A DNA stretch of 64,000 bases from Roseovarius sp. 217 (GCF_000152845.1 NZ_CH902585.1:75792-139791); one strand, 5' to 3'; positions 9,601-18,666 are shown, numbered from the stretch's first letter. Notes: generated by a model from the sequence alone, not told the origin. Program-made: numbers and translations.

Positions 9601-10198
9601 GAAGCTTCGGGTTCCGGAAGGGTCGATGATCAACCCGGCCTATCCCGCCGCCGTGATCTCCGGCAACACCGAGGTGTCTCAGGCCATTGCCGACACGTTG
9701 TATGGTGCGCTTGGGGTAATTGCTGGAAGTCAGGGAACGATGAACAACTTTGTTTACGGCAACGAAGTCTATCAGAATTATGAAACGATCTGTGGCGGAA
9801 CAGGTGCAGGCGATAGTTTTGCCGGCACCTGCGCCGTGCATAGCCACATGACCAACACGCGCATGACCGATCCCGAGGTGTTGGAAACCCGGTTCCCCGT
9901 GCGCCTTGATGAATTTTCAATCCGTCATGGATCGGGCGGTGCGGGAAAGTGGGCAGGCGGGGCCGGTATCGTCCGGCGCCTGCGGTTTCTGGAACCCGCA
10001 TCAGTCACGGTTCTTTCATCACACCGAAAGAGGGGCGCTGCGGGGGCTGCAGGTGGCGCCGATGGGCAGCCCGGCTTGAACAGCGTGGAACGTGCCACTG
10101 GCCAGATCGAGGCCTTGCAAGGCAACGACCAAACCCAGATGGCTGCGGATGACGTGTTCGTAATGGAAACACCCGGTGGTGGGGGATTCGGCAAATGA
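6608..10198 (+). CDS. Hydantoinase/5-oxoprolinase, fused HyuA-HyuB form
   Basis: A 1196-residue enzyme of the ATP-dependent 5-oxoprolinase type. The HyuA half opens with FWVDRGGTFTDIVARTPEG (phosphate-binding loop) and has GFDMGGTSTDVCHY at about residue 283. The HyuB half starts near residue 689 (VFNNKFMSIADQMGATLANT) and ends with the typical glycine-rich PGGGGFGK. Length and fusion match bacterial OplAH (about 1200 residues). The known reaction of the family is ATP-driven opening of 5-oxoproline to L-glutamate; N-methylhydantoin and other lactams are used by relatives. Co-transcription with the D-glutamate-cyclase-family gene and a TRAP importer favours 5-oxoproline. Confidence 0.88.
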   Translation: MWQFWVDRGGTFTDIVARTPEGDVRTHKLLSENPEAYEDAAVHGIRSLLGLGPSDPIPAGLIGAVKMGTTVATNALLERKGEAVVLVTNSGLGDILRIGYQNRPRLFDLHIVLPELLHTEVIEVTERLAASGEVVRPLDETVVRAALQSAHDSGTRAVAVALMHSYRFPAHEQQIGKIAQEIGFTQVSLSHAASPLIKLVGRGDTAVVDAYLSPILRRYVNQVRDALKTVDGKSAPLMFMQSNGGLTDANLFQGKDAILSGPAGGVVGMVQTAAAHQIDKLIGFDMGGTSTDVCHYAGSFERSFETEVAGVRMRAPMMSIHTVAAGGGSILSFSQGRLQVGPDSAGANPGPASYRRGGPLTVTDCNVLLGKVQPDRFPHVFGPGSDQPLDVEAARTKFATMAQQIADETGEPPRPVEDLATGFLRIAVENMANAIKKISVQRGYDVTKYTMNCFGGAGGQHACLVADVLGMEKIFIHPFAGVLSAFGMGLADVRAIREHQFSGPLSDHNLAEAALDKLSQEGIAEVADQGIASDNITVERQAHLRTEGAHQTLAVPFGSADQMARDFEATHRAQFGFVPDYKDLIIDLLTAEAIGTTGEQVSMAAPDLPDATPGDMARMFSEGAWGDVPVHDRTKLRLGDKVDGPAILTEPTGTNIVEPGWRAECIAGGDLMLTRVTKLDRAEAVGTQVDPVLLEVFNNKFMSIADQMGATLANTAYSVNIKERYDFSCAIFDVNGDLVANAPHVPVHLGSMSESVRVVLAQNKGTIAPGDVFMMNNPYNGGTHLPDVTVITPVFDEVGQKILYTVASRGHHADIGGKTPGSAPPDSRHIDEEGVLIENFRLVKAGTLQGALTRELLASGKYPCRNIDQNMADLSAQIAANATGQTELIKLTGQFGAEVVAAYMRHVQDNAEESVRCVLDVLKDCSNVYTLDSGKQIKVAITVDHAARSAIIDFSGTSGQDEFNYNAPLAICRAVVLYVFRTLVGSDIPMNEGCLKPLKLRVPEGSMINPAYPAAVISGNTEVSQAIADTLYGALGVIAGSQGTMNNFVYGNEVYQNYETICGGTGAGDSFAGTCAVHSHMTNTRMTDPEVLETRFPVRLDEFSIRHGSGGAGKWAGGAGIVRRLRFLEPASVTVLSSHRKRGAAGAAGGADGQPGLNSVERATGQIEALQGNDQTQMAADDVFVMETPGGGGFGK

Positions 10199-10275
10199 AA
10201 GGATGCATGTGAAATCAGGATATCTTTTCCCGTCATCCGTGACGGTCAAACTTCTGTACATGTGGCGCGAACTGA

Positions 10276-10297
10276 CAGTCAGCAAAGGTGCTGACTG
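10276..10297 (+). terminator. Stem-loop 78 bp after the oxoprolinase stop
   Basis: A perfect 9-bp stem (CAGTCAGCA / TGCTGACTG) closes a 4-base loop. No T-run follows, so it would be an imperfect intrinsic terminator or a 3'-end stabilising hairpin for the TRAP/oxoprolinase transcript. Position alone suggests the role. Confidence 0.45.
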
Positions 10298-10722
10298 CGG
10301 TCGTACGTTGCGCCATGTTTGAGCTACTACCGTCCAGAATGCCACACGGGCGACTGTCGGTTGTCAGCAGGGGTTTGCAGGTGCGAATTTGCAAATCGAA
10401 GTCACGCAACTCGATCAACAGGTGCAAAGAGTAGCTTAATTTACGCCAGATCCTGTCCAACAATTGGGGAGTATGTATGAACTGCCTTCCCCTGCAAGTG
10501 ATTTGTCGATGCGCCGCTGACCCTGCTTCTATGTATTCGGTTTTTCTTAGGGCGGTTCGATTTGCCCCTGACCAAGATGGGAAGTCGTGCGTCCTGTGTC
10601 TCGTTAGCTCATCGGCACTCTGGGGCCATACTCGCCGTCAGACTGACAAGACGCCAATCGGTCGTTGGTCCATCTCCTCCTCGCTCGCAGATTTCTTTGC
10701 CCTCAGTTGTGCTTCCGCCCGA
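10298..10722. other. Non-coding stretch beside the IS110 transposase
   Basis: No convincing gene. Frames crossing it are shadows with unusual composition. The part nearest 10722 lies directly downstream of the minus-strand IS110 transposase and is likely the element's non-coding end, which could have carried its guide RNA. The left boundary of the element was not found. Confidence 0.35.
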
Positions 10723-11762
10723 CTACAGGCCGCTCAGTGCATTGGGCCGATACCGCTCACCCTTCGTCAACACAGCCCAGGCGATACGCGCCATCTTGTT
10801 GGCCATGGCAACCGCCGCGACATTCACATGCGCTCGCTCCTTCAAGCCGCCTGCCCAGGCCGTTATTGGCGACGCCCTGTCGCGCAGGAGATGCAGCACC
10901 GTTCGGGCTCCGTGAATGAACAGTTTGCGCAAGTATCGATTGCCATGCTTCGAGATGCCGATAAGCTTGGCCTTGCCACCCGTCGTGATATGCCGCGGCA
11001 CGAGACCGAGCCATGCGGCGAGATCACGCCCTTTGCCAAAACTGCTTCCAGTGCCGACAGCGGCCACGAGCGCAGTCGCAATTGTCGGGCCGACGCCAGG
11101 GATCTCCATCAACGGCTGCATAGCTGCTGCATAGCTGCATCCGCCTTGGCCAGAGCCTTGATCTCGGCATCAATGGCCGCGATCCGGTTATTGATCACGT
11201 CCAGCTCTGACGCCATATCAGACAGAAGCATGAGCATTCGGCGTCAAAGATCGTCACTGCCCTCCGCGGTCAATCTGGTCAGTTCCATTTGGAAGACGTG
11301 TCGTCCCACTCCAACCCGGATACCGCGTTCCATCAGGAAGCCGCGGCCTTGATTGATCGGCCGCGTCCTGTCCGACACCAAACGCTCCCGCGCACGGTGC
11401 AGAGCTTGAAGATCAAGCTGCTCCTCCGATTTGATACCAACGAATGACATCGTCGGGCGCGTCGCCGCTTCGGCAATGGCCTCCGCGTCACGATCATCGT
11501 TCTTGTGAACCTTCACATAGGGACGGACGTAGAGCGGCGACATCAGTCGGGGCTCATGCCCCTTCTGAAGACAAAAGCGCCCAATGTGATGTGCGCCGCC
11601 ACAGGCTTCCATCGCAACAACACAGGGTGCAAGTCGATCCAGAAAATCCAGCAGTCGATGCCGCTGGAGGCGCTTGCGAAACACCACCGCTCCTGCTGCG
11701 TCCAGCCCGGCAAGACTACAAACGGTCTTGCCCAAATCAATGCCCAATACTTCGATATCCAT
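10723..11762 (-). pseudogene. IS110-family transposase, frameshifted
   Basis: The N-terminal DEDD part (11762 to 11244) starts MDIEVLGIDLGKTVCSLAGLD and contains VVAMEACGGAHHIGR and HKNDDRDAEAIAEA. The C-terminal Transposase_20 part (11121 to 10723) contains IPGVGPTIATALVA, GRDLAAWLGLVPRHITTGGK and VAMANKMARIAWAVL. The two parts lie in different frames (offset 2), with the coiled linker (SELDVINNRIAAIDAEI) readable between 11122 and 11243. At least one frameshift therefore breaks the gene. A short repeat, GCTGCATAGCTG, sits at the second junction. It is related to, but not identical with, the two other IS110 relatives in the window. Confidence 0.85.
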
Positions 11763-11950
11763 CAGAATGATCCTCTCTCTCCACCTACGCTCGCCACAGT
11801 AGCAGCGGTTTGGTGGGAAGGTAGTTCATCCCATTAGCTCACTGACAGCGCTTGGTGTCGAATGGTCCTTCACGCAAACGCACATGGAAAAAGGGAACCG
11901 TGGACCCACGGCTCCCCTTTCGGTTCAGGTCTTTTGTCCTCATGCCAAGG

Positions 11951-12679
11951 TCACGCGACCAGCGACAGCCCAGCACCCACGTCCTGCGGCTGCTCACCGC
12001 TGTCGATGAACGGGATGATCGAGAAGGTCTGCCCGCCGCGCTGTTCTTCGTTCTGCACGGCGTTGACGCGCAGGTCACCATCGGGCGTGTTGATCAGCAG
12101 CGACAGGTAGTCATTGCCCGTGCGGCTGCTCTTGGCCATCCAGGCCGAGCCGACCCGGATCGGCGTGCCCCGGGGCGAGCTGACCTCGATGCGATAATCG
12201 GGGTGGGTCTCCTCGGATTTGTAGCTGTTCTCGATCAGCATGAACTCCAGATCGAACATCATGTTGGCGATGTAGCCGGTGAAGGCGTTGTCCGCGTCCA
12301 TTGCGGTGAGCTCACCCGAGATCGACCCGGATTTCATCAGGCCGTTTGAGACCAGCGGGATGATCTCGAATTCGCCGCTCTGGACCGCGCGCGCCTCTTT
12401 GGTCTGCACCGCGTTGACCCGGAAGGGGCCGAGGCCGACATCGATCTGCATCGAGATGTAGGGGTTGCCGCTGGTGTTGCCGGTCTCATTCCAGGCCGTG
12501 CCGATGCGCACCTTGCGGCCCGACTTGTTGATCGCCGTCACGTCGTAATCGGGGCTGCGCGCGGACATCTTCGGGCGGGTTTCGAGCTGGATGGCGATGT
12601 CAAAGCGCGTGGAGTGGATCATGCCGGTGTACTGAGCGGCTGCGGTCTCGACATTGCGGGTGAGGGTTCCTGCGAACAT
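11951..12679 (-). CDS. DUF736 protein with two tandem domains
   Basis: A 242-residue protein with two copies of the DUF736 fold. The first has YDVTAINKSGRKVRIGTAWNE followed by NPYISMQIDVGLGPFRVNAVQ (about residues 40-95). The second has YRIEVSSPRGTPIRVGSAWM followed by NDYLSLLINTPDGDLRVNAVQ (about 165-220). Single DUF736 proteins of about 100 residues are common on alphaproteobacterial plasmids; their function is unknown. The start at 12679 (MFAGTLTRN) is chosen over the open frame from 12763 because DUF736 proteins begin this way and AAGGAACC lies just upstream. A shared upstream motif is found at 12761-12798. Confidence 0.8.
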   Translation of the reverse strand: MFAGTLTRNVETAAAQYTGMIHSTRFDIAIQLETRPKMSARSPDYDVTAINKSGRKVRIGTAWNETGNTSGNPYISMQIDVGLGPFRVNAVQTKEARAVQSGEFEIIPLVSNGLMKSGSISGELTAMDADNAFTGYIANMMFDLEFMLIENSYKSEETHPDYRIEVSSPRGTPIRVGSAWMAKSSRTGNDYLSLLINTPDGDLRVNAVQNEEQRGGQTFSIIPFIDSGEQPQDVGAGLSLVA

Positions 12680-12760
12680 AGGATGGTTCCTTTTCGGTTG
12701 GCCGGTGCCTGACGTCCTTGCCAGCACATCCGGGATTGCTTTCTCGACCCCTCGTGGGAT

Positions 12761-12798
12761 CACAAATCAGAAAGCCTGCTTGTATCTTTAATGGTGCG
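12761..12798 (-). promoter_or_regulatory. Shared upstream motif (copy ahead of the DUF736 gene)
   Basis: On the minus strand this reads AAAGATACAAGCAGGCTTTC, a variant of the AAAGYNGGCTTT palindrome found upstream of other housekeeping genes here. It lies about 90 bp before the DUF736 start. Role unknown; operator or promoter element is the simplest reading. Confidence 0.4.
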
Positions 12799-12954
12799 AC
12801 GGTTCCCCAAGCGGAACGTCGTAATCTGGGAACGGCATTGCTAACCATCCCGGGGGAAGTCGGACCGAAAGCCTGCGGGTAATAACGTACCGAAGGAAAG
12901 AATGGTCGGCTTCCAAAGATGGAATTGTTCTGAACAGATGGAGGGGAGTCACCG

Positions 12955-13933
12955 ATGTCCCGGATACAAGAAAAGAAGACCATCACAACGGCGACGTCCC
13001 CATTCATCGTCATTGGGGTCGACGTTAGCAAAGATCACCTGGATGCGTATGTTTCCCCAGCTGGCAATCATCACAGCTTCAAGAATGACGCTGGAGGCGT
13101 AGCTGAACTGGTCAAAGTCTGCCGAGATCACGACGCAGATCTTGTGATCCTTGAGGCGACAGGACGCTATCACAGATTGGCGCATGAAACGCTTCATAAA
13201 GCTGGCGTTAAGACTGCTGTCGCGAACCCAGCTCGGAGCAGGAACTTCGCGAGATCGGTCGGCCGCCTGGCCAAGACCGACAGGATCGATGCGCAAATCC
13301 TGGCTGAATATGGTGACAGAGTTCGACCTCCGGCGAGCACGCGCCTTCCAAGCTGCAAGCAAAAATTGCAGAGATTACAGTCGCTCGCAGGCAAATCGTC
13401 GATGAAATGAAGATCCTGAAACAACAAGAAACACAGACACTGGACGAACTGGTGACCGCGCAGATCGAGGCGCGCATTTCTTTGTGCCAGCGTCATTGCA
13501 AAGATCTCGAAAAGCTATTGGCCGAATTGATTGAGGAAGACGATGGCATCAAACGAAAGCACGAAATTCTTACATCGATCCCGGGCATTGACCTGACCAC
13601 AGCAGCAACTCTGATCTCCGAGCTGAACGAACTGGGCGGCGCCAATGCCAAGCAGTTGCATCTCTCTCCGGTGTCGCGCCCATGAACCGTGATTCAGGCA
13701 GCTTCCGCGGAAAACGCAGGATAGGCGGCGGACGCAAACCAGTGAGGGACGTCATGTATATGGCTGCAGTCGTCGCGATCCGCTGGAACAAGGACATGGC
13801 CGCGTTCTATCAGCGTCTCAAGAAAGCCGGCAAACCTTTCAAAGTTGCAATCACCGCTGTGATGAGAAAGCTCCTCATACTCGCGAACACGCTTCTCAGC
13901 GAAAATCGGCTTTGGTCAGAAACGCAGCCTTGA
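12955..13933 (+). pseudogene. IS110-family transposase with two frameshifts
   Basis: Three consecutive frames join into one IS110-type transposase. Segment 12955-13410 holds the DEDD domain (FIVIGVDVSKDHLDAYVSP, VILEATGRYHRLA, AKTDRIDAQILAEY). Segment 13407-13685 holds the coiled linker and IPGIDLTTAATLISEL. Segment 13682-13933 holds APMNRDSGSFRGKRRIGGGR and the C-terminal helices. The first shift lies near 13340-13365 beside an A-run. The second, near 13651, looks like loss of a single A (a restored base would give QIASLSGVAPMNRDSG). The gene is inactive as it stands. Confidence 0.85.
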
Positions 13934-13973
13934 ATTTCAAGACAGATGCTTTCCTTTCAGCCCCGCCCACGGG

Positions 13974-14276
13974 TCAGAGCTGCCGTCCGAGTGGGAATGT
14001 CCCCGCGCCTCCGGGTGCTACGTCCCTGCCCTGCCCGTCTGGTCTTGATTGGCTGCCCGGATTTTCCGCGCCGTCCTTCGATCGCGCGATGAAAAACTCC
14101 GCCTCTTTGCCGTTCAACCGTTGCCCTTCCCGGTCGGTCAGGCCGATGCAGCTGCCGTTCGGCACATAGGTGATGAGGTACTGATCGAGCCGGTCCTTGT
14201 GGACAACGTAACTGGTATTGGCCCAATGCACGGTCTGGCCGGCATCGACAGCGGCTTTGATTTCATCGAGTGTCAT
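13974..14276 (-). CDS. Small hypothetical protein, plasmid-associated
   Basis: A 100-residue protein. The start at 14276 is preceded by GAGGAGGATCGC, a strong ribosome site; the longer frame from 14384 runs into the helicase gene. The N-terminal half (DEIKAAVDAGQTVHWANTSY, then a lysine/arginine-rich strand and CIGLTDREGQRLNGKEAEFF) looks like a compact folded domain. The C-terminal 30 residues are Gly/Pro/Arg-rich and probably disordered. It starts 13 bp after the strawberry-notch gene stop and likely shares its transcript. I recognise no function. Confidence 0.65.
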   Translation of the reverse strand: MTLDEIKAAVDAGQTVHWANTSYVVHKDRLDQYLITYVPNGSCIGLTDREGQRLNGKEAEFFIARSKDGAENPGSQSRPDGQGRDVAPGGAGTFPLGRQL

Positions 14277-14289
14277 GCGATCCTCCTCG

Positions 14290-17200
14290 CTATTCTGCTG
14301 CCACTGGAGCCACGTCTTCTGTAGCGTCTGATGACTGACCCGCAATCCGGGCCAGAATGCCCGCTGTGTCGATCCCGTCCCCATGCGGCAGGAACACCCG
14401 AAGCTGGAAGGCGATGATCTCGGTGAAGCAGCCCAGAGCCTTCAGGCCGTCGATCATTCCCCTATCCGCACCGCCAAGCTCAAGGCGCATCTCGCCTGCG
14501 ACACGGCGACGGGTCAGGGTCATCCCTCGGCCCAGATCGACAGGCGCGGTGGTGCCGAGGGCGGCGGTCAACATCTCCTCTGGCGTTTGCGGATTGGAGA
14601 CGAGGAAGCGCGCGCGCAGCGCGGCCGCCCCGTTCTCGCTCAGCGTGCGCCCGATCATGGCGGTCGCACCGTCGGGTGTAACCCTGTAGATTCGCTCATT
14701 GGTGGTCGGAATGTCCTTCCAGATTGGCAACAGCAGCCCGGTCAGCAGGTAGAGCTTGGTCGTGGTGGTTTTGGGAAGGGCGGCAGCCTCGGCATCCCAA
14801 AGCCGTGCAAACTCGGGTTGCCCGATCTCTTCCCAGGCGGAGGACTCGAACCGCGTCTCTTCGAGATAGCTCGACCCGTTTGGTCGCACCGCTTTGCGCA
14901 TCAGCGCGACAATGTCCTCGTCATACATCTGCATAGGGCGCGCCGAGATGAGCGCCGCGCGACCGGAGGCGCGATTGACCATCGGCAGCTTGTCGGGATT
15001 GCGCGACATGGCCTCTTTGGCGTCCAGAACATGGACCGGGTCCGTCACCTCGAGCCCGATGATCCGCGTCACCGCGCCGGATTTCGGGCAGGTCCAGAGA
15101 TCCTCGGTGGAGACCTGCTCGATCTTCTCGCCGCGCAGGGTTTCGACGCCGAGATCGAGCGTGCCCGCCGCCCGCGCCCGTTCGGTCTGATCGGCGATCC
15201 GGTTCATGAATTCGGCAAAGAGCGCGTTCTGCATGTGGATGGGCAGCGCAAGCACCCGGTTGAGAAACCGCTGGATCGGGGGAAGCTCTTCAAGCAGCAC
15301 CCCGTCCTTGTCGATCAGCCGCAGGGCCGTCCAGTCGGTGAAGCACTCATAGCTCATCGCCTCGGCCCGTCCGGCAGCAAGATCGGCGTAATACCCGCGC
15401 AGCGCCGCCCGCGCGATCGGGCTTTCGAGATTGTCCTCCTCGCGGAACATGCCTTGCGAGCCGGTTTCCCGCTGGCCCTTCGTCAAGGCCCCGAGCTGGT
15501 CGAGACGCTTAGCAATCGTCGAGGTGAAGCGTTTCTCGCCATGCACATCCGAGGTGCAGACCCGAAAGAAGGGCGCGCTGACCTGCGCCGAGCGATGCGT
15601 GCGGCCGAGCCCCTGGATGGCCGCATCGGCACGCCAGCCGGGCTCCAGCAGGTAGTGCCGCCGCCGCTTCTGGTTCTTCGCCGTTTGCGCCGCGTGATAG
15701 GAGCGGCCCGTGCCGCCCGCATCCGAGAAGATCAGGACATCCTTCTCGCCGTCCATGTAGGCCTGGGTCTCGGAGGAATTGCTGCTGGCGGCGCGCTTTT
15801 CGATGAAGAGGTGGCCGTCCTCTGCCTTCAAAGGACGGACGGCGCGCCCCGTGACCTCGGCAACAGCCTCGTCTCCCAACGCCCAGAGGATCTGATCCAG
15901 CGCCGAAGGGATTGGCGCCAGCGTCATCAACTCCATCATGGCCGCGTCACGCAAAGCGAGCGCCTCACGCGAGACAACCAGCGCGCCAGTCTCATCGCGG
16001 AGCGGCTCGGCCACCATATTGCCGTCGATCTCGACCAGCTTTTGCGCATGGATCGGGAAGGCCTGTTCGAGGTAGCCCAAGACGTAGTCGCGCGGCGTCA
16101 AGGCACCCTCGACGAGTTCATCCTCCGGATCCATCGTCTCGAGCCGGCGTTTCAGCAGGCTTTCACCCGTCGAGACCACCTGGATGACGCAAGCCTTGCC
16201 CGCCGCCAGATCTTCCTCGATGGCGCGGATGATGCTCGGGGCTTTCATGCCCATCAGGAGGTGGTTGAAGAAACGCTGCTTGGTGCTTTCAAACCGGGAC
16301 TTGGCCGAGGCGCGTGCGGCCGACGCATTGGTCTCGCCCGAGGCGTCATTGACGCCGGTGGCTGTCAGCGCCGCTTCGAAATTGTGGTGGATCGTGCGGA
16401 AGGCGCCCGCATAGGCGTCGTAGATCTCGATCTGGGCCGGGGTCAGCGCGTGTTCGAGAACGTCATACTCCACGCCATCGAAGCTGAGCGCGCGGGCCGT
16501 GTAGAGGCCAAGCGTCTTGAGATCGCGCGCGACCACCTCCATGGCGGCCACGCCGCCGGCTTCCATGGCCGAGACGAAACTCTCGCGGCTTGGGAAGGGG
16601 TATTCCGGCCCCTGCCCCCAGAGACCGAGACGCGCTGCATAGGCGAGGTTGTGGACGCTGGTGGCGCCCGTTGCCGAGATGTAGAAGACGCGGGCGCGCG
16701 GTGCCGCGAGTTGCAGCCGCAGGCCTGCAAGACCCTGCTGCGAGGGTTTGACCCCCCTGCCCTGCTCGGACCCTGCCGCGTTCTGCATGGCATGGGCCTC
16801 GTCAAAGGCCAGCACGCCCTCGAAGCCCTCGCCCATCCACTCAAAGATCTGGCTCAGCCGCGTGGTGCCGCATTTGCCCGCCGAGCGCAGCGTGGCGTAG
16901 GTCACAAAAAGGATACCGTCACCCATCTGGATCGGTTGGTCCGGTTTCCATTTCGAGAGCGGCTGGATGTCGGCGGGCGAGCCGCCGAGATCGGTCCAGT
17001 CGCGGATCGCGTCCTCGATGAGCGTGGCGGATTTGGAGACCCAGATCGCCTTCCTGCGCCCGGCAAGCCAGTTCACGAGGATGAGCCCTGCGCATTCGCG
17101 GCCCTTGCCACAACCGGTGCCGTCGCCGAGGAAATACCCAAGGCGATAGGCGCGTGCCTCCGGGTCATCATCGGAGCGCGTCAGCTTGGTCTGGTCATCA

Positions 17201-18564
17201 TCGATCGTAAACCGCCCCGGCAGGTCACGTCCATGGGCATCATGCGCCATGATGATGGTCTCGAGCTGTGCCTCGGAGAGATGTCCCTCCTCGATCAATC
17301 GTGCGGGCAGGCGCAAGCCATCACTGCACGCGCCTGAGGGCACCGGCGGCGCGACAGAGGCCATGGCGATGCTCTCGACCAGCGGCGTGGGATGTTCTTG
17401 CGCACCTGCGATTTCGATCCGCTGCGGGCGGTAGCGCGCATAGATGTCCCAGACAGGCGTGTTGTCGCGCGGGACATCGAAGCTCGTGAAGGTGAGCGGG
17501 CGGACGGCATTCGCCTGGGGTTTGGTGACGGCGACGGGTGAAGCGGCGGTCTTGCGCGGGGCCGATGATGGACCGACCGGCCGCACGTGAAGGATCTGCG
17601 CCGCCCGTTGTGCGGGGCGCGCCTCGGGCCGGGTTGCGGCCACGGCGTCGACAAAAGGAAGGGCTTCCTCCAGATTCTGGACTGTGGCGCGGATGAGCTC
17701 GCCGTCCTCTTGGACCTTGTCGAAGACCATGAGCTGGGTCTCCACCGAGGTGCCGAGCTTGCGGTAAACCTGTCCGGGCATCGTCAGCGCTAGGCGCGGC
17801 GTGAGCAGGCCGCAGGCGCGCGACCAATGCGCGGCATCACGCTCCGGGCTGAACCCCGCCGGCATGATCGCCACCAGCCGGCCACCAGTTGCCAGGCGTT
17901 TGGCAGCCGCAATGAGGTGTTTCGCGGCGATGTGTTTATCCCGGAAACGATCGACCGAGGAGGCAAAGGGCGGGTTCATCACCACGACGTCGGGCAGAAC
18001 CGGCGTCCGCAGCAGATCGTCGATATGTTCGCCGTCGTGACCCGTCACATCGCCGCCAAAGACGGCCCGCAGGAGGCGCTGACGAAATGGATCGATCTCA
18101 TTGAGCAAAAGCGTGGCACCAGCCCGGGCGGCGAAACCAGCCAGGGCACCCGTGCCGGCGGAGGGCTCGAGCACTGTCTCGCCCTTGCGGATCGCCGCGG
18201 CCCGCTCCGCCAGGGCGGCAAACGGCAGCGGCGTGGAAAACTGCTGCAGCCGGATCTGCTGCTCCGACCGGCGCGTCTCTGTCAGGAGCCGTGAGGCGAG
18301 CAGCTTTGCAGCGGCGATGTCGCCTGCCGCGCCGTCTCGACCCAGCAGCATCTGAACAGCCGCAGCCTGCATCAGGTCATAGGCCATGCGCCAGTCCCAG
18401 GCACCGCCAGCATCGCTGCCATGAAACGTCTCGCGCATGATGCGCGCGAGCGCTGAGCTACGCAGGGGTTGGTGGTCGATCTCCGCGCCGATTTGCGCGA
18501 GGGCAGAGGCGAGATCAGCGTCGGAGATTGAGAGAGCCGTGTTTGCCGGATTGGGCCTGGACAT
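14290..18564 (-). CDS. Strawberry-notch-type helicase fused to an N6-adenine methyltransferase domain
   Basis: A 1424-residue protein. The N-terminal third is a class I methyltransferase: ETVLEPSAGTGALAGFAARAG (SAM-binding loop, about residue 137) and VVMNPPFAS (catalytic NPPF, about 195). The central and C-terminal parts are a superfamily 2 helicase of the strawberry-notch group: GDGTGCGKGRE (Walker A, about 486), AFDEAHAM (DEAH box, about 588) and the C-terminal SBNO module with FSDAGGTGRSYHA and GLGRTHRSAQ. Such proteins are common on Rhodobacterales plasmids and some phages; the role (plasmid maintenance, anti-restriction or DNA remodelling) is not established. The start at 18564 has an AAGGAAA ribosome site; the open frame extends to 18615. 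Confidence 0.88.
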   Translation of the reverse strand: MSRPNPANTALSISDADLASALAQIGAEIDHQPLRSSALARIMRETFHGSDAGGAWDWRMAYDLMQAAAVQMLLGRDGAAGDIAAAKLLASRLLTETRRSEQQIRLQQFSTPLPFAALAERAAAIRKGETVLEPSAGTGALAGFAARAGATLLLNEIDPFRQRLLRAVFGGDVTGHDGEHIDDLLRTPVLPDVVVMNPPFASSVDRFRDKHIAAKHLIAAAKRLATGGRLVAIMPAGFSPERDAAHWSRACGLLTPRLALTMPGQVYRKLGTSVETQLMVFDKVQEDGELIRATVQNLEEALPFVDAVAATRPEARPAQRAAQILHVRPVGPSSAPRKTAASPVAVTKPQANAVRPLTFTSFDVPRDNTPVWDIYARYRPQRIEIAGAQEHPTPLVESIAMASVAPPVPSGACSDGLRLPARLIEEGHLSEAQLETIIMAHDAHGRDLPGRFTIDDDQTKLTRSDDDPEARAYRLGYFLGDGTGCGKGRECAGLILVNWLAGRRKAIWVSKSATLIEDAIRDWTDLGGSPADIQPLSKWKPDQPIQMGDGILFVTYATLRSAGKCGTTRLSQIFEWMGEGFEGVLAFDEAHAMQNAAGSEQGRGVKPSQQGLAGLRLQLAAPRARVFYISATGATSVHNLAYAARLGLWGQGPEYPFPSRESFVSAMEAGGVAAMEVVARDLKTLGLYTARALSFDGVEYDVLEHALTPAQIEIYDAYAGAFRTIHHNFEAALTATGVNDASGETNASAARASAKSRFESTKQRFFNHLLMGMKAPSIIRAIEEDLAAGKACVIQVVSTGESLLKRRLETMDPEDELVEGALTPRDYVLGYLEQAFPIHAQKLVEIDGNMVAEPLRDETGALVVSREALALRDAAMMELMTLAPIPSALDQILWALGDEAVAEVTGRAVRPLKAEDGHLFIEKRAASSNSSETQAYMDGEKDVLIFSDAGGTGRSYHAAQTAKNQKRRRHYLLEPGWRADAAIQGLGRTHRSAQVSAPFFRVCTSDVHGEKRFTSTIAKRLDQLGALTKGQRETGSQGMFREEDNLESPIARAALRGYYADLAAGRAEAMSYECFTDWTALRLIDKDGVLLEELPPIQRFLNRVLALPIHMQNALFAEFMNRIADQTERARAAGTLDLGVETLRGEKIEQVSTEDLWTCPKSGAVTRIIGLEVTDPVHVLDAKEAMSRNPDKLPMVNRASGRAALISARPMQMYDEDIVALMRKAVRPNGSSYLEETRFESSAWEEIGQPEFARLWDAEAAALPKTTTTKLYLLTGLLLPIWKDIPTTNERIYRVTPDGATAMIGRTLSENGAAALRARFLVSNPQTPEEMLTAALGTTAPVDLGRGMTLTRRRVAGEMRLELGGADRGMIDGLKALGCFTEIIAFQLRVFLPHGDGIDTAGILARIAGQSSDATEDVAPVAAE

Positions 18565-18600
18565 GGAGGGTTTCCTTTGGATCAGGGTCTGAGTTCCAAA

Positions 18601-18637
18601 GGACAAAAAGCCCACTTTTGCTTTTCAGGGTGACGCG
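18601..18637 (-). promoter_or_regulatory. Shared upstream motif (copy ahead of the helicase/methylase gene)
   Basis: On the minus strand it contains AAAAGTGGGCTTTTTG about 40 bp before the start codon. The core AAAGTGGGCTTT is an imperfect palindrome that recurs before the ParB, DUF3768 and other genes of this block. Confidence 0.5.
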
Positions 18638-18666
18638 ATCAGACCGCGCTGACCTCCAAGGCTTGG

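Noticed and set aside
14383..17337. A 984-residue plus-strand frame opposite the helicase/methylase
   Set aside because: It is the antisense shadow of a GC-rich gene: Arg/Gly/His-rich, no domain, no ribosome site.
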